A DNA stretch of 64,000 nt, taken from positions 42,532 through 106,531 of the forward strand of contig JAJIRX010000105.1 in the NCBI GenBank assembly GCA_023853785.1, given 5' to 3'. The stretch is from Psilocybe azurescens. Lineage: Eukaryota; Basidiomycota; Agaricomycetes; Agaricales; Agrocybaceae. How positions within the stretch are numbered: the first letter of the stretch is position 1; each line of letters opens with the position of its first letter. The notes under the pieces were generated by a model that worked only from the letters and a program-made list of their open reading frames with translations, searched no databases and was not told where the DNA came from. A program made the position numbers and the translations under genes. Positions 44,290 through 56,074 of this stretch are shown in pieces.

Positions 44290-47236
44290 AGGCTGTCCTT
44301 TCGGAACCCCACCATCGTCCATCGTTTCCTTCCATCCTCGTCCTATTCGACTGACGCCATCTGTGTATAAAGGCGTTCGGAGCATTTGAAGAGTTTTATA
44401 TACGACCACTTGAAACCTCTCAGCAGCAGCACGCCCCTTTCCCGGCGCTCTACCTATACCCTTGCAATGACACCTAAGCGCCAAAGCACATCGCCTTCAT
44501 GAGCCTGCACACGAAGATTGGAGGACAGACGAGCTCGAAGACTGCGCCAGGGAGAGGCATGGATTTTTCGATAGTAAAGTGCTGAGTCGCCAGCATGGGA
44601 GGAGGTCGAAAGGTGCGTTTTGTGGTCTTTTGCTTTTTTGTTGGACTGACGTATGGATTTTTCCTTTTTTCTTTTTGAATGTTTTTGTAGATTTATATTA
44701 AGCACGTTAAGAGCACAAATGGGACGTTTATCAATCGGCAAGCGGCTGAATAGCGAGGGACACGAGTCGGACCTTTCGAGCTCAAGAGCGGCGATATCGT
44801 CGTATGTCCTTTCTCTCCCTTCTCTCTCCCTCTCTCCCTTTCTCTCTGTCTTCCATCATCGTCATTCACCCACCACTTACCCACCCGCTGATCCTCCCTT
44901 TTTGTGTTACAGAAATTCGGCATCGACGTCGTAGGCGAGGACAACAAAACGATCGTCCACAAATCCGCTGCGTGCGTCGTGTGCGTGTTCACCGAGCAGG
45001 ATGCGCAAGTGGCCGCCAGGAGAGAGTAACACCAGTAGCACTAGCAAGATGCATGGTGGCGCCGGTACGGGTGAGGGCCCGCATGGGCTGCAGTATCCGA
45101 GTATTGGAGATGTTGGCGGGATGGGGATGGGGATGGGAGGGAAGCCGCAGGGTGTGATTGGCGGTTTGGGGGTTGAACGGCGGCGGCGTAGGGGTCAGCG
45201 GCGCGCAACAACCCCAATCGCAGGGCCAGCAGAACTTCCCCTTCTCCCCCCGCCCACTCCCACTCCCAAGCCCAGGCTCAAACGCAGTCTCAGCAACAAC
45301 GCCGCCCAGGGCCTCGGCAGCATGGCCGGGATTGGCCTGCGGCCCCGGGCAAAGACGGGCTTAACATTTGATGTGATCCAGCGCAGGCTATAGGGCGAGG
45401 TGCAGAAGAGCTGCGAGACGGGGGCGGAGTTGAGGGGGGTGGGGGTTATTGATGGGCGCGATGGGTGAGGTGGGGGATGTCCTTGTGGGTGGGGTGTTTT
45501 TTTTTCTTTTTTTTGGCGGTTTTTGTTGTTGGATATTTTGCAGGCGGAATTTGGATTCGGATTTTCGCGAAATGCACATTGAGTGGCTTTTGTCGCGCTG
45601 TCTCTTTCTTGTCGAAATCTCGTTGTGCTTCATTTCTCTTCCTTATTTCTTGTCGTCTTATCATGGGCATATGCTGACGACACACTTTTTTATTCTACGT
45701 CTAGCCTGCAAATCTTCCGTTGGTCCCGACGTATCTCCCGCCTGTACGCGCCCGCCGCCGGAAGTAGCGCAACCGCTGCCGCCTTCAGCCTACTGCTACA
45801 CCTGCCACTGCCGGAGGGTCGGGTGTGGGATCGCCTACTGCGCCTGTCGCTGTGCTGGCCTCGATTTTGATGGAGGGATGTTGATGGAGGGGGGCGACAG
45901 AATGGGCAGGGGCGTCCACGTTCACATCATCGCCGCCGCCTGCAGTAACAACTTCGTCCGGGGAGGAGCGAGAACAACCGACATCCCTGGGCTCCACGTC
46001 GTCCGCTCCGCCAGCTACAGCTTCCACTTACACTACCGCAAGCGACAGCGACACCAACACCAACAACGTCCCCACGCTCCCAGCGGGTATCATCGAAGAC
46101 CTGCAGTCGCAGCTGCGCGACACCCAGGCGCGGCTCGCGGGTGCGCCAGCTGGAGGGCGTGCTGCAGGAGCAGGAGGCGATGAGAAGGGAGGTGGGAGTG
46201 TGGAGGGAGATGATTATGCGCGGGACAAGGGCTGGGGCAGGACATGAGCGTGAACAGGAACAACAAAGTGGGCATGAGCATGAAGAGGACAACGAAGAGC
46301 ACGATAGTAAGGAGGGAGAAGAGGAAGATAGTGAGGAAGATGACGACGATGACGATGCGAGGAGTATCTTGACGGTTGTGCCGCATGAGCGGGAAAGCAT
46401 GGAGAAGATGGATGAAGAAGCGCTTGCGCGTGCTGAGCGCGGCGTGGATGGGCATGGGCAACTTGTGGAGGGTGCGCAAGTCGAGCGTGGGGCACCTATT
46501 GAGGAGGAGGTACTGGTGCGTGGTGCGTGGTGCAGGTGAAACGGAGGGTGAGGGTGATGCGCAGCACGAGCACGAGCACGAGCACGAGGAGGTGGTTGGC
46601 CATGAGAAAATGGAAGCAGAGTTGGAGACAGCAGAGACAGGGACAGAGGACAGGCAGGCGGAGGAGGACGCAGAGGAGAGGAAGAGAGAGGACATGGGTG
46701 CCGGCGGCCGAGGACGCCTGAGCCGTCCATGTTGCGCATGGGGATGAGCGATTGGGCGAGGAGGGCGAGTGTGAGTTCGCCGCTTTGCGGAGGCTGGTGG
46801 AGTCGCATGAGGGCGAAGATGGGAGTCCGAGTCCGAGTCTAATGTCGAGGCCGAGCACCACGAGCAGCGCCACACAGACCCAGACCGCGAAGGAGCAGTA
46901 CACGAACGCAACGATGGCGGCGGCAGCAGCGGCGACGTGCTCAAACAGGAGGTGGCGAAGCTCGCCCTGCTGGTATCGAGCGCTGTCGCGCTAACGGCGG
47001 CGCTGGAGCAGCAGCATGCGCTCGCGCAGGGTACGATTTGCGTGCTGGAGCGGAAGGTGGAGGAGCTTGAGGGGTTGTTGAGGGGTGCTGCTGCTGCTGT
47101 GCCAAGCTCTCCCTCCTCTGCCGCCGATGCCTCTTCTTCCACCTCTACCGTCGACGTCAGCGCCACTAAGATGGAGACGGAGGCGGAAGCGGAGACAAGC
47201 CCTGAGCACGACAACGATGACGACGCACTCCACATA
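44290..47236 (+). pseudogene. FHA-domain protein, copy 2, lacking both ends
   Basis: Partner of 27104-30874. The exon with the start codon is deleted (sequence jumps from CTCTCAGCAGCAGCA to the GCGCTCTACCTATACCC block at about 44438). The FHA core survives as IYIKHVKSTNGTFINR (about 44692-44739), with the STNGTFI motif, and as EFGIDVV-like sequence after an intron ending at 44911. TAG at about 45392 interrupts the frame (CTATAG for CTGCAG). The acidic block (46260-46370) and the coiled coil DVLKQEVAKLALLVSSAVAL (46934-46995) are retained. At 47236 the homology stops, so the last third and the membrane anchor are missing. Confidence 0.75.
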
Positions 47237-47244
47237 GGACTAGT

Positions 47245-48440
47245 GTAATATGAAAGTACCCGCTTGCCGGTACATCGTCTGATGAAAAGGAGACGCCGTC
47301 ACGTGTATTCACTTTCCCCAAACTTTTACTTTACCCACTCTAAGTCGTACCGACTGCATAGGCAGTCAACACAATTCACCTTACCCATTTATTACCCACC
47401 AAAATTCTCTAAAATACCACCTACCCATCACCTTCATTTTCATATAATTCTTATCCTATTCACAAGTCTGTTGCCATCTATCCCTCTATGCCCTGATGAT
47501 AACACAGCCGCAATGTCATCGACCTCTCCACCCCCTACCGACTACCTCACTACTTATCTCTTAATTACAAGGCGCGACGCACCGTCCTCGAGATAATGTA
47601 GTACCGTTGAATTTATGAATGTGGTTTCTGCCGGCTTCACTCACCATTTCATTCCAAAGTTCAATGGGCAGTACCGGGAAGTAATAATCGCAATCCCAAA
47701 CACCCATACTTCCTGAGCTATCCGAGCTCTAGGACACTATCCTATACTATCCTGCCGACATTACCCGGAATCAGCGCCATTCCAATCTCACAGTCGCCCT
47801 CAACTATAGCATTGTTTCGGGGCCTTCCGCGTGTATGCTACCCATGGTCGTTTTCCCTCAACTTATTCTCTATCAAGTTTAGACGGAGCATCAACATGTG
47901 TATTTGTCTCGAGATGGACACAAATAAGGTCTCTTGCTACCCCAATATCAGTGGATGAGAGGCATTGGACCGCTATATGTTGTAGGCCATTGCTCATCCG
48001 CTTGCAACGAGTACTTTACAAATCCATTCCCAACACGAATATGCCTAGGACTGGAGCATCGGCGCATAAAAGATATTTCTATGTACGATCCTGTGAAAGA
48101 TAGTCTCCGCGTCTGGGGCTCGTGTCTACGAACTGGAAAACCTTAGTCATGGATTTCACAACAGTCACCATGCTTGCTTTGGAAGGGCTAAGTTCATTTT
48201 CCTTGAGTCATTGTATGCATCTATCACCGTGCCCTTCGACGACGAACTTAATGATCTGTATTGTGGTTGTCTCCGGGAGCTCTTTGTATATACGGATCTA
48301 ACGTTCCCACTCCACAGTAATTGCCATATTAGCGACTCGATACTCTAATCCATGCGTGATAAACCCAATCGAAGGTTTGATAAGAGTTAAGCGAGAAGAT
48401 GTATTTGCAGTCATTAAATTTTTCGGACCTGTGTAATAAG
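47245..48440. other. Sequence between the duplication and the inverted third copy
   Basis: No recognised gene. ORFs 47264-47596, 47831-48103 and 47934-48146 (plus) have ordinary composition but no domain and overlap one another. Confidence 0.35.
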
Positions 48441-49067
48441 AGCCATCGAGGGCAATTGGCGTTTGTTCTTTCCGGCGTCTTTTCCCACTTGAAGCTTCGG
48501 CAAGTTCACATTGCACGGCATTTTCTGTGTCCGTGGCATCCAATGTTGAACAAATGATTATATTTAGCTGACTGGTGCTTCTGACATGTGACATTGATTC
48601 AGAATGGAATTCGTCGAAATGAATCTCAGCTGATTATAGTTACGGCCGTAAACCTCGCGTGAAACTGAGCAGTGAGAAGAGAAATACTAAGTGATCCTAT
48701 TCGTGTGGCTTGAGGTTTGAGCTTGGTCACTCTCGCAACTGTTTTTACAGGTACCTGGAATTGACAGTGACCCGGTGAGAAGAATATGAACCAGTCAACA
48801 GGTGAAAACTAAGACTTTGTGTGTACAATTTTTTCTATTAGTAGTGAGCATCATAAAATAAGGTAAGTTCTGAGAAGAAAACTGGCAGTGTGAGAATTTT
48901 GGATGCAAGCCTCGTTAAAAATGTACACAGGCGTTTCTAGCTGCCGGGTATTTTTAACAGATGTGTCAAGGCCCTTCAACTGTCGCGATTCGGCGTTTTG
49001 GAAATTCAAGCACAATATGTTAAGCACAAAGCAGTTCCAAGACATTCAGGTATGCGAAGGGAGTGTC

Positions 49068-49076
49068 GTATATAAG
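49068..49076 (+). promoter_or_regulatory. TATA-like box of secreted-protein copy 3
   Basis: GTATATAAG about 100 bp upstream of the ATG at 49175, conserved with copies 1 and 2. Confidence 0.55.
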
Positions 49077-49174
49077 CTCAAGTCAGCCATCATATATCTT
49101 CAGTTCACTGAATCACTCTAAAGGTTCTCACAAAGATAAAGAACAATTTCAAAGCAAACTATCCCATAAAAACA

Positions 49175-49709
49175 ATGTTTTCCAAGGCCATCTTCACCAA
49201 CTTACTCGCAGTCGTCGCAATGATTACAATTGCTACTGCTGTACCCACCTCCAACAATGTCTTCGAGGAAAGAGCAGCAGTGTGTTATTTTTTCCCGACT
49301 TCATCAGGGCTTGGAACTAAATACACTCGGTTATAACAGAGTGCCGATCCAATGGTGGAGCTGTGTACTGGGAACATCGGGACCGGATGTGAGATCATCC
49401 CTGTCTTCTCCGATTCCTGCATCAACTTCCTTGGCGGGCTCGCATTCCTTGACAAGGAGGTTTCAGCCGTTGTTGTCCCAGGTTTCTTTGTGTGCACTTT
49501 CTTCACGTATGTCCCTCTTTCTTTTGCCTTATAGAGCATATTGGTCTCATGCTGGGATTTGGAACTGAAGCGACTATAGTTGCTTGTCTCTGAATGGGGG
49601 CTCCCAAGTGGTCCTGCCAAGCGGAACTTGGAGCTTCCTGAACCCGGTTCCTGGGACTGGTGTCAGCTTTAATGACCAGGCAAGCTCGTTCAGCTGCAGC
49701 GCACTTTAG
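49175..49709 (+). CDS. Small secreted cysteine-containing protein, copy 3 (diverged, intact)
   Basis: Exons 49175-49279, 49340-49506 and 49571-49709 with GT-AG introns; the third exon start is chosen at the AAG acceptor homologous to copies 1 and 2, where an alternative TATAG acceptor would start at 49580. The product is 136 residues: signal peptide MFSKAIFTNLLAVVAMITIA, then FEERAA (the Kex2-type KR of the other copies is ER here), MVELCTGNIGTGCEIIPVFS, SCINFLGGLAFLDKEVSA, FFVCTFF, and the C-terminal VSFNDQASSFSCSAL before TAG. All cysteines of the other copies are kept. An intact frame after clear divergence suggests selection. Confidence 0.78.
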
Positions 49710-49739
49710 TTTTGTATGGTACAATGTTTGGGCACTCCT

Positions 49740-50170
49740 AGATACAGGCTATGTGATTGCCAAATTTTAAAAATTAATACAAGGATTGCATATTACTACT
49801 GTGATATATCATTTTAAAAATTCTGTAGACTCTAGGTATGTATCTGTTATGCAGTACATTGATTGTAATTGTCACAAAAATGCATTGCTATGGACCCAAA
49901 TGGATCGGAAAAGCAGATGAAAAATAGATGAAACACCCAATTCACACCTTAAAGTGCTGAATCTGAAAGATCAGAATGTATTATAAAAATTCTGGCCTTT
50001 ATATTCAGATTTTTCATACAAACCATTCTACTGCTATAGACTGGATAGAAGCAGATAAGGATCAATGCAAGATAAATAATTCCAAGAGACAACATATTAG
50101 TATTGGTAGCAAAAGTTGCCATGCATCTCCAATGATGCACCACTTGAGTGGCAGTGCCTATTGCTAGGCA
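49740..50170. other. Intergenic sequence flanking element Y
   Basis: AT-rich, no gene recognised. Confidence 0.4.
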
Positions 50171-50189
50171 GCATGCAGTACTTTACCAT

Positions 50190-50510
50190 GCCCCACCCAT
50201 TCCAAATGGAATGCATGGAATGCAACTTGATTCCATGATTCAGTTGGATTCCAACTCAATTCCATGGAATCAGTCGCAATCCAGTTGGAATCCAGACCAA
50301 TTCTGATTGGATTCCAATTAATGGTTTCAAGTGGAATGGAATGGGTCTGGAATCATGGAATGAACCAATTCCAATTGGAATCCAAGTTCATTCCAGATTA
50401 GTTCATTAAAGAGAGGACTTAGTGAAATTCACAAAGTCCAACTTTAATTCCACATAGAATGGAATGGAATGGAATCCAGTTGGATTCCAACTGGAATGTA
50501 TTACTTATGG
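50190..50510. repeat. TCCA/TGGAAT satellite arm of element Y (left)
   Basis: Repeated ATTCCAATTGGAATCCA and GGAATGGAATGGAATCCAGT words, highly self-complementary. Confidence 0.8.
50416..50438. promoter_or_regulatory. Conserved palindrome, element Y copy
   Basis: GACTTAGTGAA-A-TTCACAAAGTC, one mismatch from the perfect palindrome in element X (21347-21369). Confidence 0.5.
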
Positions 50511-50604
50511 TAGATTCACATAATAGTATAATATAATATATTGAAAACTATGTATTACATTATTATCTACAATGTTATGTACAAAAAAAAAAATAGGGTG
50601 AGGG

Positions 50605-51078
50605 TGTTACAACTTCAAGCTTATATTCACGTGCGTGGATAAAGCCGACAGTCAAGTAGTCAAGAACAGCAAGTTCCAAGCAGTGTCAAGTAAGAGGAGG
50701 CTAGATTCTCAAGAACTAGCTAAAGAATACAATGGATCCTTCCTAGTATAAATACTATGAACTGTACAGCAAGTTGAAACGAGTTTGAATGTTCATCAGC
50801 AGATGTATATAAGAATAGAGGAAACAGATCAATTGTTCATCGAAAGATGTATCATAAAAGATGGAAGTGAAAGGAAACAGATCAAACATTCATCAAAAGA
50901 TGTATCATAAAAGATAGAAGTGAAAGTCCATCAGAGATATGATGGAGTTTCGTAGAATGATAGAAAACAAAGTTCATCAGAGCAGATGATGCTGTATCAA
51001 TGATGTGAAGGATGACAAAGAAAAGGAAAAGAAAAGAAAAGAAAAGAGAAAGGGAAAAGAAAAAGACTTGTCATAACA
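50605..51078 (-). repeat. 3' LTR of the gypsy element
   Basis: 474 bp, TGTTAC...TCATAACA. It contains an internal direct repeat (AAAGATGTATCATAAAAGAT twice) and an (AAAAG)n purine run. The putative polypurine tract lies next to it at about 51079-51100 on the minus strand, but is not a clean one. Confidence 0.95.
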
Positions 51079-51775
51079 TTACCCCGTACTACACTCCTTA
51101 TGCCTCAGAAGGAGTGAAGTCTATTACTTGTACGAGTTCATTAGTTTCCGTATGGTTCACCTGTGGTGTTTGCGATTCCAGCGTCACGTCGGGCGAAGAG
51201 GTCTAGGGCTTCAAATGTTGAAAGTGTTTGAGCGTAACGAGGCATGGCAGGTCGTTTGCCTCGTAGGACGTGGAGTTGGCAGGCGTAGAAGAGGGAAGAA
51301 GTGGCAGGGGTATCGATGAAAGACATGTTGTGTTGCTTTGGTAGTTGGGGTATGGTTCAGAGATAGAACGACTTGGCCTTTTTATACTTTGGCAATTAAT
51401 GGAAGGCGTTGATAGAGCTCTTGTTTGACCCTATTTAGTTTGAGGCGTAAAGATCTGGCTTGGTGGTGGGCCAGTTTAGCAGCAGCCAGGCAATGGTTCT
51501 GGTTTGCCGTCTCCTTCTGATTGATCGTCTTGTTGTATTTGGTGAGAATTTCTCTTCGCAGCATCTCGAGTTCTTCTACGGTTTGTTTGGTTAAAGGGGT
51601 ATCGAAGATGGGAGTTTCGAGTTGGTTCGTTTCAGAGTTTCGAGTGAAGGAAGAGGCGTCGTCGGAGAAAGTGAGGCATCAGGATGGTAGGGATGATCAA
51701 AGTTTGTGTAGTTGGTGGTCTTTTTACAGCTTGTGATGTGTTCGGTAAGTCTGTAAGATTTCATTACCGGTTTCT

Positions 51776-53207
51776 TCAAAGACCGGCCGGTTCCCACGTT
51801 GCTTCGGTGATCGGATAGTCCTTCCATTTGACGTAGTATTGGTATTCTCTTCCTCTTTTCCGATGTTTGTGAATTGTCTCTATTTCCCAATGTTCTTCTT
51901 CGTTTAATATCTCTGGTGGCGGTCGAATGAAATTGGGTCCATGTGTTTCGGTCTCGTGGTATGGATTAAGAAGTGTCGCATGGAATACATCGTGAATGAG
52001 CCATCCTTTGGGGAGTTCCAGTCGATAAGTTAGGGGTCCTAAGACTTCTTTGATCTTGAAGGGTCCTTCTCGTTTTGGTGCCATTTTCTTGTGATAATTT
52101 GTCTGTAAATTTGTCGCTTTTAGCCAAACTCTTTGTCCTTGGATGAACGGTGTGAAGTTCGAGTTTTTCCTTTCAGCCATCCTTGTCTGGGCTAGTTCGT
52201 GGGCTGCTAGGGCTTCTTCTCGATCCTTTTGAAGATACTTCAGTCTTTCTTCTACTGAAGGAAACTTGGTGTGTTCGAATGCGGTGGGAATTCGCGATGG
52301 GGAGTATCCGAGAATTAATTCGAATGGTGTTCTCTGTCTGTCCGCATGTCTTCGGTTATTGTGAGTGAATTCGAGGGTCCCAAGTCATTCATGCCAGTCT
52401 TCTGGGTGAGACGAGCAGTATATGGATAGATAGGCTTCAATCTCTTGGTTATATCGTTCTGTTGTTCCGTCCGTTTGAGGGTGATAAGCAGTTGAAAATT
52501 TCGATTTTACTCCAAGGAGTTTCATTAGCTCTTTGAATGATTCAGCGGCAAATCTGGGGTCTCAATCTGATGTGAGGCTGTCTGGTAGTCCAAACCTTTG
52601 TAGAGATTGTCCAGTAAGAGTTTGCCAGTCTTTTCGGCATCCAGTCCTTTCATTCGGCATGGAATAAGGATAAGTCCTTTTGTGTTCCCGTGATCGGTGA
52701 TGCTTAGAATCACATCAAATTCAACTTCTCCTTGCTTGTCCAGGATCGGTGGAAGGTCTGTAAGGAAGTCCATAGCACTGTCTGCAAAGGGTCGGGCTGA
52801 CTTTGGTCCAGGTATCGGTATGAATGATGGGTTAGAGGGATGTCGATTTATTTTGAACTGTTGGCAGGCGGCACATCCTTTTACGTATTGCTTGACAAAT
52901 GATCATAATCCTGGCCACCAGTAATGTTGTTTTACTGAATTGAATGTTTCTAATTCTCCAGGGTGTCCGGCTGAGATAGGGTCGTGATATGATTTGACTA
53001 TGTCTTTCCGTAGGGTTTGATCTTTTGGAATGTAGGCTCGTCCTTGGTAGTATAAGATAGTTTTGCCGTTCACGTTCTCTGTTTTCCATTCTCTGAGGTC
53101 GTGTCGTGCATTTAGTGGTCCTCCTTCTAATAGGGTTTTCATTGCTTCTGCTGCGTTGTGGTCCAGTTCGTTCGCATTGGCAATTCTTTCCTGTAACTCG
53201 GCGTCGA
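51776..53207 (-). pseudogene. Gypsy integrase with C-terminal chromodomain, interrupted
   Basis: On the minus strand: the zinc-binding HHCC region (SAGHPGE ... QHYWWPGL, then SFVKQYVKGCAACQQF at about 52870-52915), the catalytic core beginning MDFLTDLPP (about 52755-52780) with TKGLILIPC, and a C-terminal part with GQRVWLKATNLQTN, FKIKEVLGPLTYRL and IHDVFHATLLNPY (51970-52120). It ends in a chromodomain EEEHWEIETIHKHR and QYYVKWKDYPITEATWEP (51780-51890). Stops: TGA after WWPGL, TGA within the SD-DPRF second-Asp motif (CGA to TGA, about 52555), and TGA after WHE (TGG to TGA, about 52390). The chromodomain is typical of chromoviruses that target heterochromatin. Confidence 0.88.
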
Positions 53208-54706
53208 TTAAGTCGATGAAAAGCTTTTCTGGAAGTAAGGTGATGTTTTCATTGTCATGGTCTTCTTCTGGGGTGAAATCGGGCGTCTTGAAAGGGTATC
53301 GGATTGAATCATTTTGTTTCCAGGTAGATGTACCAACTTCAGATTGAATTCTGAGACATACAGAGACCAGCGTGCCTGTCGTCGGTTTAGATTTTGGGCC
53401 GATCTGAAATATGTCAAATTCTTGTGATCTGAATATACCGTAGTCGTGTGTTCTGATCCTTGGATGTAGTGTCTCCATTCCTGTAATGATCTGATTATTC
53501 CCAGTAATTCCCTGTCGTAGATTTCGTAGTTTCTTTCGGTTGGAGAGAACGTTCTTGATATAAATGCGCATGGGTGTCTTTCACCATTTCCGTCCAGTTG
53601 AGTAAGGACTGCTCCGGAGGCATATTTTGAAGCGTCAGATTCGATTTGAAATGGTTTGGCAGGGTCGGGCATCAAGAGTACCGGTTCTTCCGTGAATCGT
53701 TTCTTCAGTTCATCAAAGGCAGCTTGAGTTGTGTCATTCCATAGAAATCCTTTGTCTTTCTTCAGGAGTTCATTTAGAGGTCAAGCTACTTCAGAGAATT
53801 TCTGGATGAATTTTTGGTAGAAGTTCCCAAAGCCCAGGAACGATCGGACTTGTTTGAGAGTAGTAGGTGCTGGCCAGTCTTGAATTCCTTTGAGTTTTGT
53901 TGGATCCATAGAGATTTTTCCTGCTTCAACAATCATTCCGAGATATTCCACTTTTCCTTGAGCAAAAGAGCACTTTTCCGGTTTGAGATAGAGATTGTTT
54001 TCTCGGAGTCGTTGTAGAACCATTTTGGTGTATTTTTCCAATTCCCCTCGATCTTTCGCAAAGATTAGAATGTTGTCCATATAGATGATTATGAAGTATT
54101 GTGATATCATGTCTTGAAGATTGAGTCCATCATGGATTGGAAGGTTGCTGGGGAATTGCACATGCCAAAGAACATTACAGTTGGTTCGAAAAGTCCTCGG
54201 TTGGTTTTGAATGCTGCTTTCCATTGATCACCTTCTTTTATCCTGATGTTGTTGTAGCCCCATCGGATATCTAGTTTGGTGAAGAATTTTGCACCTTTCA
54301 ATTTGTCCATAAGTTCCGTAATCCGTGGTAGTGGGTAAGTGTTCTTGATCGTCCAGTCGTTCAGATACCTGTAGTCTTGACAAGGTCTAAGCTTTCCATC
54401 TTTCTTTGATACGAAGAAGAAGGGGAGATGCCATAGGTGATTCCGAGGGTCGAATGTATCCTTTGTCCAATTGTTCCTTTGTCCAGGTGTTTGTTCTGCC
54501 GGTGTGATATTGTATGCCTTGAATTTCTTTGGTATGAATCCTTCTTTTAACTCAATTTTATGGTCCCATGGTCTTGGTTCTGGGAATCGGTCTGCTGCTT
54601 GTTTATCGAAAAGGTCTTTCTTGGAGAGGTCTTGTCGGTTTCTCTGGTTCATATTGTTGGGCCAGCATCTGTGAGGTCGTGATTTTGGTGTTAAGCCAAG
54701 TTTCTT
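53208..54706 (-). pseudogene. Gypsy reverse transcriptase and RNase H, active site altered
   Basis: RT blocks: FVSKKDGKLRPCQDYRYLND (about 54355-54415), [40 protein letters not shown] (motif A Asp present), [19 protein letters not shown]. After a frame change, [12 protein letters not shown] follows (about 54057-54090): the catalytic YxDD reads YMDN. Then [19 protein letters not shown] and [20 protein letters not shown], a TGA (CGA to TGA, about 53780), and the RNase H domain with [36 protein letters not shown] and [10 protein letters not shown] (53208-53675). Several frameshifts are present near 54220 and 54640. Confidence 0.88.
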
Positions 54707-56074
54707 TTATTTCGTCTTCGTTTGCATCCCGATATATCGGATGACTAACGATTCAAATTCCTCCAATGGGTGGGTAGTCTTGATTGTTGGTGTTTGTTCG
54801 TCCGTTTCTTCTTCAATGGTGGTTTGATTTATCGTAGGCCCTTGACGTGGTTTCCAAGTTATCTGTCCGTTCTGCCAGTTGATTCCTGGATTCTTTTCCT
54901 GTAGCCAAGGGAATCCTAAAATAATTTTCTGTTTTCCTAGCCCAGAGACCAGTAATTGTTCCCGATGGTTCCGGTTTCCAACCTTTAGGTCCAGGTCTAC
55001 AAATGACAAGATGGTTCCTTTCTTGTTGGTCCTTTCTGTGGACAATCTCTGGATAGATGTCCTCGTTGTTTGCACCTGAAACAGGCGCCTTTCCTGATTA
55101 ATTCGGCTCGTTCTTCGGCTGTCATGGCGCTTACGTCCATCCTGTTTGGGTCGTAGTTCCTGTTGTTTCTTGGGAAGTTGTTCCATCGTGGTGCCCTCCT
55201 ACGTTCTTCTGGTTCTTCTCTAAAGACCTTGGCCAGTCTATAGTTGGTGTCAAATGTTGTTGCTTTTTTTGTACCAGCCTTGGATCGTCCTTGGAAGGTC
55301 TTCAGAGTACAGGATCCTGTCGGCAAGCTGAGGTGTGATGCATTTTTGGAATAATCCAATGAGGTGGGCGTGGTCTGATTCCGTTTCTGTTCCTAGATTG
55401 GCTTGTCCTACCAACAATTTGAACTTGTTGATGATGTCTTCCACTCTTTTGTTGGGTTTTTGCCTAAGTCGTTTTATGTCGTTCATGGCTGATCTGGTTT
55501 CGTCCACCGGGGTGAATGTGTCATGGAATTTTTCGAAGAATGTGCTGAGGGTGTCCCATTCGATGGTTTGATTGGGACTGATTCCTCTCATCCTTGAGGT
55601 TAAGTACTGTTCTTTCCATAGTTTCGCTCCTCCTTCCATGCAGAATGATAAGATGAAGGCGATTTTCTTCTTGTCGGTGTTATAGATGTCTTCGTTTATG
55701 TCCATGTAAAGATAGCAGTCTTGTATAAAAGACTTGGACTTTGTTCGGTCTCCATCGAATACAACGGGTTTGTTGATCGAGATTTCTTTCTTTCTGTTTG
55801 TTTCGACCATGTCTGTGTCTTGTTGTTCTTCTTGGTCTATCGCCAGGGTTGATAATAAGCTGTATAGCGAGTTTGATAGGTCTTTGTTGCCTAGGTTGAT
55901 ATCTTCAGAGCTTTGTCTGGACAGGTTTGGTGTCTGCCAATTTTGTGTCGGGGTTCCTTCTTCTGAGCTGTCGGTAGCGGGAATTCCGCTTTTGGTGGTG
56001 CCGTGTTTCGTTTCGGGTTTCAGAGGTCTCGTCTGCTGGGGAGCGGGCGAGATTTGTAGATAAGCTAGTTCTTT
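54707..56074 (-). pseudogene. Gypsy gag (zinc knuckle) and truncated protease region
   Basis: A gag frame (55250-56149, opening inside the LTR) contains PVVFDGDRTKSKSFIQDCYL and WDTLSTFFEKFHDTFTPVDE. After a frameshift in the A-run near 55265 it continues FDTNYRLAKVFREEPEERR to the CCHC zinc knuckle CFRCKQRGHLSRDCP (about 55038-55085). The next recognisable block is LVSGLGKQKIILGFPWLQEK (54885-54945), the second half of a retroviral-type aspartic protease. The expected D(S/T)G active-site segment between them is absent, so there is an internal deletion with a frame change. Confidence 0.8.

Larger units (their letters stand above)
38560..47236 (+). repeat. Segmental duplication, copy 2
   Basis: Direct copy of 18345-30874, about 20.2 kb downstream. 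It lacks element X (empty site near 39975), carries a ~410-bp internal tandem duplication (38828-39237 and 39238-39660), has the 22200-22710 segment inverted, and ends abruptly at 47236 inside the FHA gene. Confidence 0.9.
48445..49735 (-). repeat. Third, inverted partial copy of the segmental duplication
   Basis: Reverse-complement homologue of about 23280-24640 (and 41020-42390): ACAGAAAATGCCGTGCAATG is at 24551 and, complemented, near 48515. CTAGCTGCCGGGTATTTTTAA is present at about 48937. It is more diverged than copies 1 and 2 are from each other, so it branched earlier. It carries secreted-protein copy 3. Confidence 0.85.

Noticed and set aside
46090..47235. 381-aa antisense ORF
   Set aside because: Same reason: antisense of FHA copy 2, with only low-complexity composition.
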